The notes: generated by a model not told the origin, from the letters alone. Positions 1 to 5,281 are shown, counted from the first letter of the stretch. The stretch: 5,281 bases of DNA from Paludibacteraceae bacterium (GCA_017550055.1 JAFYMM010000399.1:1-5281); one strand, 5' to 3'. Numbers and translations are program-made.

Positions 1-127
1 GCCATAATTTATTTTAAAAGACAGAATGACATAAGGACATAAAATAATTATAAATATAAGTCGTAAATAACAAAATTTTAATATTATTTATCCTACAAGT
101 TTTTATTTTTTTACATAAAGGTCTTGC

Positions 128-144
128 TTTTTACTTCGTAAAAA
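128..144. repeat. Small hairpin inside the inverted-repeat unit
   Basis: TTTTTAC (128-134) and GTAAAAA (138-144) form a 7-bp stem around the 3-nt loop TTC. It could act as a weak terminator-like fold in either direction, but the stem is almost all A/T and no clear T-run follows. Confidence 0.35.
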
Positions 145-205
145 TCTCGACTCAAATGACATATTAAAAAGATGTAACTTAAAATCTGTCTTTTATTTAC
201 CAAGA

Positions 206-221
206 TGAAACTTTAGTTTCA
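206..221. repeat. Small hairpin inside the inverted-repeat unit
   Basis: TGAAACT (206-212) and AGTTTCA (215-221) are perfect 7-bp complementary arms separated by TT; a real RNA hairpin would probably open the innermost pair to give a 4-nt loop. No T-run follows on either strand, so a terminator role is unlikely. Confidence 0.4.
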
Positions 222-289
222 GCGAGGTATATGTAAAAGAATAAAAATATGTTCTTATGTCATTCTGTCTAAAAAGACAAAAATCTAAA

Positions 290-1567
290 TTAGTCAATCA
301 TTTCAAAACCGCAGTATGGCACCAATGCTTTAGGAATGCGAATACCTTCTGCTGTTTGATGATTTTCGAGCAATGCAGCCACAATACGAGGCAATGCCAA
401 TGCCGAGCCATTCAATGTGTGGCAAAGCTCTGTTTTGCCTTCAGCTGTTTTATAACGACATTTCAAGCGATTAGCTTGATAGCTTTCGAAGTTCGACACT
501 GAGCTAACTTCCAACCAACGTTGTTGTGCTGCTGAATATACCTCAAAGTCAAATGTTATAGCTGATGTGAAACTCATATCTCCACCGCAAAGACGAAGGA
601 TGCGATATGGCAATTCGAGTTTTTTCACCAAATTCTCTACGTGGGCAATCATTTCGTTGAGGCTTTCGTATGAGTGTTCTGGTTTGTCAATACGCACAAT
701 CTCTACTTTGTTGAATTGGTGCAAACGATTCAAGCCACGCACATCTTTACCATAAGAACCTGCCTCACGACGGAAACATGCCGAGTAAGCACACATTTTT
801 TGTGGCAACTCTTTCTCGCTAAGAATTACGTCGCGAAAGATATTAGTAACTGGCACCTCTGCTGTTGGAATAAGATATAAATTATCAGCAGTAGCGTGAT
901 ACATTTGTCCCTCTTTATCTGGCAATTGACCTGTACCATAACCACTTGCCTCATTTACTACGTATGGTGGTTCCACTTCAAGATAACCTGCCTCACGCGC
1001 TTCATCAAGGAAGAAATTAATCAACGCACGTTGAAGGCGAGCTCCTTTACCCTTATATATAGGGAAACCTGCACCTGCGATTTTTACCCCCATTTCAAAG
1101 TCAATAAGGTCATATTTCTTAGCCAAATCCCAGTGTGGAAGAGGCTCAAACCCTTCAAATACTGGATTTTCACCACCCTGACGTTCTACAACATTATCTT
1201 CTGCTGTGCGACCTTCTGGCACTGAATCATTTGGCACGTTAGGAATTTGCAACAATAGGTTACGCACTTCATTCTCAGCTTCTTCCATTGCCGATTTCAA
1301 TTCTGCGCTCTTCTCTTTCAATTGTGCAACTTCAGCTTTAGCTGCCTCTGCTTCCGCTTTTTTGCCTTCTTTCATCAAACCACCAATGCTCTTTGCATAT
1401 TGATTCATTTGCGCTTGCATTGCGTCCGATTCTTGTTGCGCTGCACGACGACGAGCATCTGCTGCTATTACGTTATCAATCATCTCTGCCGCAGCAGTAA
1501 AATGTTTTTTCTCCAAACGGCGAACCACATCCTCGCGGTTCTCCAAAATCATTTTTAAAGTAAGCAT
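290..1567 (-). CDS. serS: Seryl-tRNA synthetase
   Basis: Cytoplasmic class II aminoacyl-tRNA synthetase (SerRS). It activates serine with ATP and charges tRNA-Ser, and the same product feeds selenocysteine where that pathway exists. The 425 residues match the usual family length. Residues 1 to about 105 form the N-terminal tRNA-binding arm, rich in Ala, Glu and Lys as expected of the long antiparallel coiled coil. The catalytic domain follows: motif 1 around 176-204, the serine-binding TAE at 235-237, motif 2 with FRRE at 265-268 leading into the AGSYGKDVRGLNRLHQF loop, and motif 3 NGSALALPR at 386-394 with the ATP-binding Arg394. The C-terminus (ALVPYCGFEMID) is the standard family end. The start MLTLKMILEN is the conserved N-terminus. 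It is the last gene of the trmD-ttcA-serS unit, 24 bp after ttcA, with no promoter of its own visible. Identification is secure. Confidence 0.98.
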   Translation of the reverse strand: MLTLKMILENREDVVRRLEKKHFTAAAEMIDNVIAADARRRAAQQESDAMQAQMNQYAKSIGGLMKEGKKAEAEAAKAEVAQLKEKSAELKSAMEEAENEVRNLLLQIPNVPNDSVPEGRTAEDNVVERQGGENPVFEGFEPLPHWDLAKKYDLIDFEMGVKIAGAGFPIYKGKGARLQRALINFFLDEAREAGYLEVEPPYVVNEASGYGTGQLPDKEGQMYHATADNLYLIPTAEVPVTNIFRDVILSEKELPQKMCAYSACFRREAGSYGKDVRGLNRLHQFNKVEIVRIDKPEHSYESLNEMIAHVENLVKKLELPYRILRLCGGDMSFTSAITFDFEVYSAAQQRWLEVSSVSNFESYQANRLKCRYKTAEGKTELCHTLNGSALALPRIVAALLENHQTAEGIRIPKALVPYCGFEMID

Positions 1568-1575
1568 AATATACT

Positions 1576-1596
1576 AATTGTGAATTATGAATTATG
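1576..1596. repeat. Three-unit heptamer repeat (AATTRTG) across the ttcA stop codon
   Basis: On the plus strand the sequence reads AATTGTG (1576-1582), AATTATG (1583-1589), AATTATG (1590-1596): three 7-bp units with one base change. The TAA stop of the ttcA-like gene (1592-1594, minus strand) lies inside the last unit, and most of the 24-bp spacer before serS is made of the array. Short heptameric repeats of this kind are known in intergenic DNA of several bacterial groups; any function here is unknown. Confidence 0.7.
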
Positions 1597-2296
1597 GTAA
1601 ATATTCCTCCTGAATATTCGTCATTGCCCCCCAAAGACTACTTGCTGCATTTGGGTTCAATTCTTCCATCCGTTGCAATATTTCACGCACTTGCGGACGA
1701 TTACTCACCTTTTCGTGCGGACAATTTTTTATCTGTTTTCGATATTCATGTTCCACTGCCAAAGCCTCAATCTCAGCCTCTCGCACCAATGCCAACGGGC
1801 GAATTATAGTCATCTCAAATTTCGCCATTCTCAACACTGGAGGCATCGTAGCGTATGCCCCTTGAAATATTTGATTCATCAACAGCGTCTCCAATATATC
1901 ATCTTTATGATGACCAAGAGCCAATTTAGTGCAACCAAACTCCTCCGCCGCTTTAAACAGCGTTTTACGCCTATTCCATGCACAAAGGAAACACGGACCA
2001 CGTCCATCCTTCGTATCTTCTTCAAAACGAGTAGTCTTATGCACAAACCTAACACCCCTCGATTCACAAAACTCTCGCAAATAGTCCAAATCCGACTGAT
2101 AAGGCACATTCTCCACACTCACATGACACGCCAACACCTCTATCTTAGGCTTAAAAATCCTCTGCCTAGCCGCCAATACTTCCACCAATGCCAACGAATC
2201 CTTCCCCCCCGACAATCCAATCATAACCCTATCGCCATCCACCAACATCTCATACTCCTTCATCGCCTTATTCGCCAACTTCAATACCTTATCCAT
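1592..2296 (-). CDS. ttcA: TtcA-like tRNA 2-thiocytidine synthetase, short form (PP-loop, iron-sulfur)
   Basis: A PP-loop ATPase of the TtcA/TtuA tRNA thiolation family. TtcA adenylates C32 in the anticodon loop and exchanges oxygen for sulfur using a [4Fe-4S] cluster, giving s2C32. The ATP-binding PP-loop SGGKDS is at residues 29-34. The cluster cysteines are visible as the CxxC pair C102 and C105 (PCFLCAWNRR) and a third cysteine, C192 (NCPHE). The ALGHHKDD segment (126-133) is the usual family motif after the cysteine pair. At 234 residues it is clearly shorter than the E. coli enzyme (about 310), lacking mainly N- and C-terminal extensions; the core is intact. It sits 61 bp after trmD and 24 bp before serS. 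A weak AAGGG lies 8 nt before the ATG. Family membership is secure; C32 as the exact target is inferred, and another thiolation site remains possible. Confidence 0.85.
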   Translation of the reverse strand: MDKVLKLANKAMKEYEMLVDGDRVMIGLSGGKDSLALVEVLAARQRIFKPKIEVLACHVSVENVPYQSDLDYLREFCESRGVRFVHKTTRFEEDTKDGRGPCFLCAWNRRKTLFKAAEEFGCTKLALGHHKDDILETLLMNQIFQGAYATMPPVLRMAKFEMTIIRPLALVREAEIEALAVEHEYRKQIKNCPHEKVSNRPQVREILQRMEELNPNAASSLWGAMTNIQEEYLP

Positions 2297-2329
2297 ATAT
2301 TTTTCCCTTAATTTTATTTAACATGAGTC

Positions 2330-2350
2330 TGTTGACCATTGACTGTTGAC
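2330..2350. repeat. Three-unit heptamer repeat (YRTTGAC) in the trmD-ttcA spacer
   Basis: The plus strand reads TGTTGAC (2330-2336), CATTGAC (2337-2343), TGTTGAC (2344-2350), a 7-bp period with the outer units identical. A degenerate fourth unit, ATGAGTC, may precede it (2323-2329). The array fills much of the 61-bp spacer between the trmD stop and the ttcA start, starting 7 bp beyond the trmD stop. Its sequence is unrelated to the heptamer before serS, but period and copy number are the same. Confidence 0.7.
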
Positions 2351-2357
2351 TAAATTA

Positions 2358-3032
2358 TCAATCCAACAAATCCGGTCTCAATCGCTCCGTTCTCTCCAAA
2401 GCCACCTCATGCTCCCATTCCGCTATCTTTCTCTCATTCCCACTCAACAATATCTCTGGCACTTTCATGCCTCTATAGTCCGCCGGACGAGTATATACTG
2501 GCGGAGCCAACAAATTATCTTGAAACGAATCCGACAATGCCGATTGTTCATCCCCAATAGCACCAGGAATCAAACGCACAATTGCATCCGAAATAATTGC
2601 CGCAGCCATCTCTCCCCCTGTCAACACATAGTCTCCTATCGAAATCTCCTTAGTAATCAACGCCTCACGCACGCGATGGTCAACTCCCTTATAATGACCA
2701 CACAAAATAATAATATTTTCTTTCAAACTCAACTGATTAGCCATTGGCTGACAGAATTGTTCTCCGTCAGGCGCAGTAAAAATCACCTCATCATACTCGC
2801 GTTCTGATTTCAATATCTCAATACAGCGAAATATAGGGTCGCACTGCAACACCATACCAGCCCCAAACCCAAAAGCATAATCATCCACCCTACGACGCAC
2901 ATCCGTAGAGTAATCACGCAAATTATGAACAACAATTTCCACAAGGCCCTTCTCTTGCGCACGCTTCAATATAGAGCATGTAAGTGGCCCTTCCATCATC
3001 TCTGGCAATACAGTTATTATATCTATTCTCAT
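2358..3032 (-). CDS. trmD: tRNA (guanine-37-N1)-methyltransferase
   Basis: TrmD uses S-adenosylmethionine to methylate N1 of G37, next to the anticodon of tRNAs reading CUN, CCN and CGG. This prevents +1 frameshifting and is normally essential. The start MRIDIITVLPEMM is the family N-terminus. The SPOUT trefoil-knot loops are present: TAPDGEQF (86-93), LCGHYKGVDHR (110-120) and SIGDYVLTGGE (131-141). R153 and D168 keep the 15-residue spacing of catalytic Arg154 and Asp169 in E. coli, the latter inside the conserved block that ends in PVYTRP. The RRRVDDYAFGFGAGMV segment (46-61) is the Bacteroidota version of the family VDD.PFGGG.GMV block. The protein has 224 residues against about 255 in E. 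coli; only the C-terminal tail is shorter. The usual rpsP, rimM and rplS neighbours are absent. It is the first gene of the unit, with a good promoter just upstream. Confidence 0.97.
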   Translation of the reverse strand: MRIDIITVLPEMMEGPLTCSILKRAQEKGLVEIVVHNLRDYSTDVRRRVDDYAFGFGAGMVLQCDPIFRCIEILKSEREYDEVIFTAPDGEQFCQPMANQLSLKENIIILCGHYKGVDHRVREALITKEISIGDYVLTGGEMAAAIISDAIVRLIPGAIGDEQSALSDSFQDNLLAPPVYTRPADYRGMKVPEILLSGNERKIAEWEHEVALERTERLRPDLLD

Positions 3033-3061
3033 CGTATTAATATAAGAAAATTTTCAACCTA

Positions 3062-3096
3062 CAAAGTTACAAAAAAAATTCAAACCATTACAACAA
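3062..3096 (-). promoter_or_regulatory. Bacteroidota-type promoter for the trmD-ttcA-serS operon
   Basis: On the minus strand TAACTTTG (complement of 3062-3069) fits the -7 consensus TAnnTTTG exactly. A TTG (3091-3093) lies 21 nt upstream as the -33 element, within the reported 19-21 nt spacing; a TTTG (3094-3097) gives 24 nt. Transcription would start near 3055, leaving a leader of roughly 20-25 nt before the trmD ATG. No Shine-Dalgarno sequence is seen in that leader. Confidence 0.65.
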
Positions 3097-3161
3097 AAAA
3101 TCTTTTTTTTATCATACTCAATTACCTTCCCTATTATTTATCTAACTTCTACCTATCTACA
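3097..3161. other. Divergent intergenic DNA, no gene seen
   Basis: Non-coding stretch between the trmD promoter and the 11-bp array, inside the 407-bp divergent region 3033-3439. It includes a T-run (about 3103-3110) and pyrimidine-rich sequence on the plus strand. The stretch 3239-3340 between the array and the pckA -7 elements is also without a gene, with a long T-rich tract (3307-3330). I found no ORF, tRNA or riboswitch-like fold in either part. Confidence 0.6.
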
Positions 3162-3238
3162 ACATACCATAAATATACCATAAACATAGGATAAACATAC
3201 TATAAATATAGGATAAACATACTATAAATATACTATAA
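3162..3238. repeat. Seven-unit tandem array of an 11-bp repeat
   Basis: Seven contiguous 11-bp units fit the consensus AYATASNATAA: ACATACCATAA (3162), ATATACCATAA (3173), ACATAGGATAA (3184), ACATACTATAA (3195), ATATAGGATAA (3206), ACATACTATAA (3217), ATATACTATAA (3228-3238). Variation is confined to positions 2, 6 and 7. Units 3-4 and 5-6 form a 22-bp higher-order repeat (3184-3205 and 3206-3227) with one difference, which suggests expansion by duplication. The period is not a multiple of three and no convincing ORF runs through it, so it is non-coding. It ends about 100 bp before the pckA -7 elements. The period is close to one helical turn, so the units lie on nearly the same face of the DNA. 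A variable-number repeat or a protein-binding or bent region are both possible. Confidence 0.9.
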
Positions 3239-3340
3239 AGCAATCCTCACTTAAACAAAACCAACCCTTGCCATATACCCTTTTTGTATAAAATACAAGA
3301 ATTATGTTTTTTTTTGATTTTTTATTTTTTTACTTCAATT

Positions 3341-3356
3341 TATTTTTGTAAATTTG
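3341..3356 (+). promoter_or_regulatory. Two adjacent -7 elements upstream of pckA
   Basis: TATTTTTG (3341-3348) and TAAATTTG (3349-3356) both fit TAnnTTTG and lie end to end. Neither has a well-spaced -33 element: the nearest TTTG (3313-3316) is 24 nt before the first and 32 nt before the second, where 19-21 is usual, and the region between is almost pure A/T. The second would start transcription near 3363, giving a leader of about 75-80 nt. A weak -33 would fit a promoter that depends on an activator, but that is inference. Confidence 0.5.
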
Positions 3357-3360
3357 CAAC

Positions 3361-3389
3361 GTGAAAAACAAGTGCCTTCACCGTAAGGC
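3361..3389 (+). promoter_or_regulatory. Possible alternative hairpins in the pckA leader
   Basis: Two short inverted repeats overlap in the untranslated leader. GTGAA (3361-3365) pairs with TTCAC (3377-3381), and GCCTT (3374-3378) pairs with AAGGC (3385-3389, 6-nt loop). They share bases 3377-3378, so only one can form at a time. The stems are only 5 bp, no terminator T-run follows, and the start codon lies 50 nt downstream; a regulatory role is speculative. Confidence 0.2.
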
Positions 3390-3439
3390 GAGAATCATCA
3401 CAAAAAACAAATTATTAACATTTTATACATATACAAACT

Positions 3440-5041
3440 ATGGCAAACATCGATTTATCTAAGTATGGCATCAATGGTGCGGTAGAAGTTCTTCACAACC
3501 CATCATACGATGTTCTCTTCGCTGAAGAAACAAAACCAGGTCTCGAAGGTTTCGACAAAGGTCAAGTAACTGAACTCGGCGCTGTTAACGTAATGACTGG
3601 CGTTTACACTGGTCGTTCTCCTAAAGACAAATTCTTCGTAATGGACGAAGTCAGCAAAAACACTGTATGGTGGACTTCTGACGAGTACAAAAACGACAAC
3701 AAACCTGTCACTGAAGAAACTTGGAAATCCCTCAAAGAACTCGCAGTTAAAGAACTTTCTGACAAAAAATTATATGTAGTTGACACATTCTGTGGTGCTA
3801 ACGCTAACTCTCGTCTCAAAGTACGTTTCATCATGGAAGTGGCATGGCAAGCTCACTTCGTGACTAACATGTTCATCCGCCCAACTGCTGAAGAACTCGC
3901 TAACTACGGCGAACCAGATTTCGTTGTATTCAACGCTTCTAAAGCTAAAGTTGAAAACTACAAAGAACTCGGCCTCAACTCTGAAACTGCTGTAGTATTC
4001 AACCTCACAAGCCGCGAACAAGTCATCATCAACACATGGTACGGTGGTGAAATGAAAAAAGGTATGTTCTCTATCATGAACTATCTCCTCCCACTTCGTG
4101 GCATGGCTTCTATGCACTGCTCGGCTAACACTAACGAAAAAGGCGAAACTGCTATCTTCTTCGGTCTTTCTGGTACAGGTAAAACTACTCTCTCAACTGA
4201 CCCTAAACGTCAACTCATCGGCGACGACGAACACGGTTGGGACGACGAAGGTATCTTCAACTTCGAAGGCGGTTGCTACGCTAAAGTTATCAACCTCGAC
4301 AAAGAAAGCGAACCAGACATCTACAACGCTATCCGTCGCGACGCTCTTCTCGAAAACGTTACTGTTGACGCAGAAGGCAAAATCGACTTCGCTGATAAGA
4401 GCGTAACTGAAAACACTCGCGTTTCTTACCCAATCCACCACATCAACAACATCCAACCAGGATCTAAAGCTCCTGCTGCTAAGAAAGTTATCTTCCTTTC
4501 AGCTGACGCATTCGGTGTATTACCTCCAGTATCTATCCTCTCTCCAGAGCAAACTCAATACTACTTCCTCTCTGGTTTCACAGCTAAATTGGCTGGTACT
4601 GAACGTGGTATCACTGAACCAACTCCTACATTCTCAGCTTGCTTCGGTGCTGCATTCCTTTCTCTCCACCCAACTAAATACGGTGAAGAACTCGTTAAAA
4701 AAATGCAAGCTTCAGGCGCAACTGCTTACCTCGTAAACACTGGCTGGAACGGTACAGGCAAACGTATCTCAATCAAAGATACACGTGGTATCATCGACGC
4801 AATCCTCGACGGCTCAATCGACAAAGCTCCAACAAAAACAATCCCTATGTTCGACTTCGTTGTTCCAACAGAATTGCCTAACGTAGATCCTAAAATCCTC
4901 GACCCACGCGACACTTACGAATGTGCTTGCCAATGGGAAGAAAAAGCTAAAGACCTCGCTGGCCGTTTCATCAAAAACTTCGAGAAATTCACTGGCAACG
5001 AAGCTGGTAAAGCTCTCGTAACTGCTGGTCCAAAATTGTAA
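3440..5041 (+). CDS. pckA: Phosphoenolpyruvate carboxykinase (ATP)
   Basis: Cytosolic ATP-dependent PEPCK interconverts oxaloacetate plus ATP with phosphoenolpyruvate, CO2 and ADP. It serves gluconeogenesis; in anaerobic Bacteroidales it often runs in the CO2-fixing direction toward succinate and propionate. At 533 residues it is full length. Active-site residues align with the E. coli enzyme at a constant offset of 6: R59 in YTGRSPKDKF, Y201 and K207 in YGGEMKK, H226 in MHCSAN, the kinase-1a P-loop GLSGTGKTT at 242-250 with K248 and T249, D263 in GDDEHGWDDEG (kinase-2 metal site), and R327 in NTRVSY. Nothing is missing. The ATG is followed by the expected family start; no Shine-Dalgarno is present and the leader is A/T-rich. 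Codons are strongly biased (AAC, GAC, TTC, CTC, CGT), unlike the minus-strand genes, implying high expression. It is monocistronic, with a terminator 21 bp after the stop. Confidence 0.99.
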   Translation: MANIDLSKYGINGAVEVLHNPSYDVLFAEETKPGLEGFDKGQVTELGAVNVMTGVYTGRSPKDKFFVMDEVSKNTVWWTSDEYKNDNKPVTEETWKSLKELAVKELSDKKLYVVDTFCGANANSRLKVRFIMEVAWQAHFVTNMFIRPTAEELANYGEPDFVVFNASKAKVENYKELGLNSETAVVFNLTSREQVIINTWYGGEMKKGMFSIMNYLLPLRGMASMHCSANTNEKGETAIFFGLSGTGKTTLSTDPKRQLIGDDEHGWDDEGIFNFEGGCYAKVINLDKESEPDIYNAIRRDALLENVTVDAEGKIDFADKSVTENTRVSYPIHHINNIQPGSKAPAAKKVIFLSADAFGVLPPVSILSPEQTQYYFLSGFTAKLAGTERGITEPTPTFSACFGAAFLSLHPTKYGEELVKKMQASGATAYLVNTGWNGTGKRISIKDTRGIIDAILDGSIDKAPTKTIPMFDFVVPTELPNVDPKILDPRDTYECACQWEEKAKDLAGRFIKNFEKFTGNEAGKALVTAGPKL

Positions 5042-5062
5042 TTAAACAAATACAATAAAAAG

Positions 5063-5094
5063 AATCTCTTGCCGTATGGCAAGAGATTTTTTTT
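5063..5094 (+). terminator. Rho-independent terminator of pckA
   Basis: AATCTCTTGCC (5063-5073) and GGCAAGAGATT (5078-5088) form a perfect 11-bp stem with loop GTAT, and the T-run 5087-5094 follows directly. It starts 21 bp after the pckA stop. The A-rich upstream side gives only a broken T-run on the minus strand, so it works mainly for pckA. Confidence 0.92.
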
Positions 5095-5105
5095 GACTCA
5101 AACAC

Positions 5106-5141
5106 AAAAAAAGAGGTGCATACCACGTATGCACCTCTTTT
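5106..5141 (-). terminator. Rho-independent terminator of the convergent minus-strand gene
   Basis: A perfect 15-bp stem pairs 5109-5123 with 5127-5141 around the 3-nt loop CAC. On the minus strand it runs into seven Ts (complement of 5106-5112), the expected layout for a gene ending at 5159, 17 bp before the stem. On the plus strand only four Ts follow, so it may be a weak second stop for pckA read-through. Confidence 0.88.
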
Positions 5142-5158
5142 CCTATATACATTCTAAA

Positions 5159-5281
5159 TTAGAAATTACGACGGAGGAATTGAATTGAGCTTTCAATATG
5201 TGGATACATCACCTCATCATCTTGAATAAATGGCACCACTTTACGATATTCTTCTACAAGAGCCTCAATAGCTGGAGAAGA
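5159..5281 (-). CDS. C-terminal fragment of an unidentified protein (possibly aromatic amino acid/histidine lyase)
   Basis: An open minus-strand frame enters from the right edge and ends at TAA (5159-5161), giving the last 40 residues of a larger protein. The fragment begins SSPAIEALVEEYRKVVPF, contains the acidic stretch IQDDEVMYPHIE and ends SSIQFLRRNF. It is hydrophilic and probably helical, with no membrane segment. Its reality is supported by the terminator 17 bp beyond the stop and by even, gene-like codon use. The pattern of a VPF segment, then an acidic pair, then YP-I-, resembles the C-terminal tail of histidine ammonia-lyase family proteins as I remember them, but this is from memory and weak; 40 residues without a catalytic motif cannot identify the family. 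Confidence 0.6.
   Translation of the reverse strand, partial: SSPAIEALVEEYRKVVPFIQDDEVMYPHIESSIQFLRRNF

Larger units (their letters stand above)
19..270. mobile_element. 252-bp unit bounded by 23-bp inverted repeats (MITE-like or invertible)
   Basis: The left arm (19-41) and right arm (248-270) are reverse complements over 23 bp with one mismatch (G36 against T253, a G-U pair in RNA). The outer 17 bp, AGACAGAATGACATAAG and its complement, match perfectly. The 206-bp interior is AT-rich, has no credible ORF and no TAnnTTTG promoter on either strand, and carries two small hairpins (128-144 and 206-221). A further inverted copy of the outermost bases lies inside: TCTGTCTTTT at 185-194 is the complement of 16-25. 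An 8-bp direct repeat AAAAGACA occurs at 16-23 and 272-279, but its left copy overlaps the arm, so it is not a clean target duplication. Size, termini and lack of coding capacity fit a non-autonomous miniature element. A recombinase-invertible segment or a long folded serS 3' UTR are alternatives. No matching transposase is visible. Confidence 0.5.

Noticed and set aside
266..279. Hairpin TGTCT-AAAA-AGACA as a serS terminator
   Set aside because: The stem is only 5 bp, A/T-rich, and no T-run follows on the minus strand. No convincing serS terminator was found.
16..279. Target-site duplication AAAAGACA flanking the inverted-repeat unit
   Set aside because: The left copy overlaps the inverted repeat itself and the flanks are A-rich, so the repeat can be explained by the arm sequence and cannot prove insertion.
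896..1225. A 109-codon plus-strand open frame with Cys- and Phe-rich sequence
   Set aside because: It is antisense to serS; composition reflects the complement of conserved serS codons.
1673..2311. A 212-codon plus-strand open frame
   Set aside because: It lies antisense to the ttcA-like gene, which has a full set of family motifs. The predicted protein is rich in His, Gln and Arg with no recognisable domain, typical of a shadow frame.
2346..2807. A 153-codon plus-strand open frame
   Set aside because: It is antisense to trmD and has shadow-like composition.
2925..3194. An 89-codon plus-strand open frame running from trmD into the 11-bp array
   Set aside because: It overlaps the trmD start and promoter, and its tail is translated AT-rich repeat; no homology is recognisable.
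3162..3238. CRISPR array
   Set aside because: The units are 11 bp and contiguous with no spacers, and no cas genes are present.
3770..4117. A 115-codon minus-strand open frame inside pckA
   Set aside because: It is antisense to the conserved PEPCK core and shows no independent start signal or motif.

Overview
The window looks like AT-rich chromosomal DNA from a Bacteroidota bacterium, most likely order Bacteroidales. Three things point there. The proteins have Bacteroidota-type sequences. Matches to the -7 promoter consensus TAnnTTTG, used by the primary sigma factor of this phylum, lie in front of both divergent transcription units. The starts of trmD, serS and pckA have no Shine-Dalgarno sequence, and ttcA has only a weak AAGGG. 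The assignment is inferred from the sequence; no species is claimed.

Layout from left to right: positions 1-289 are non-coding and very AT-rich. Most of this is a 252-bp unit (19-270) bounded by 23-bp inverted repeats, either a MITE-like element or an invertible-type structure, lying 19 bp beyond the serS stop. Positions 290-3032 hold three minus-strand genes, transcribed in the order trmD, a ttcA-like gene, serS. They are spaced closely and have one recognisable promoter, in front of trmD. All three act on tRNA: m1G37 methylation, probable C32 thiolation, and serine charging. The two spacers inside this operon each carry a three-unit array of 7-bp repeats.

Positions 3033-3439 are a divergent intergenic region. 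It carries the trmD promoter, a seven-unit array of 11-bp repeats, and two overlapping -7 elements with a short leader for pckA. Positions 3440-5041 encode ATP-dependent phosphoenolpyruvate carboxykinase (pckA), complete with all its catalytic residues and using codons typical of a highly expressed gene. Two back-to-back hairpin terminators (about 5063-5141) separate pckA from the 3' end of a convergent minus-strand gene (5159-5281) that is cut by the window edge.

The protein-coding content is conserved housekeeping. I see no new enzyme system, defence locus or CRISPR array. The parts worth a second look are non-coding: the inverted-repeat unit, the 11-bp array and the two heptamer arrays.
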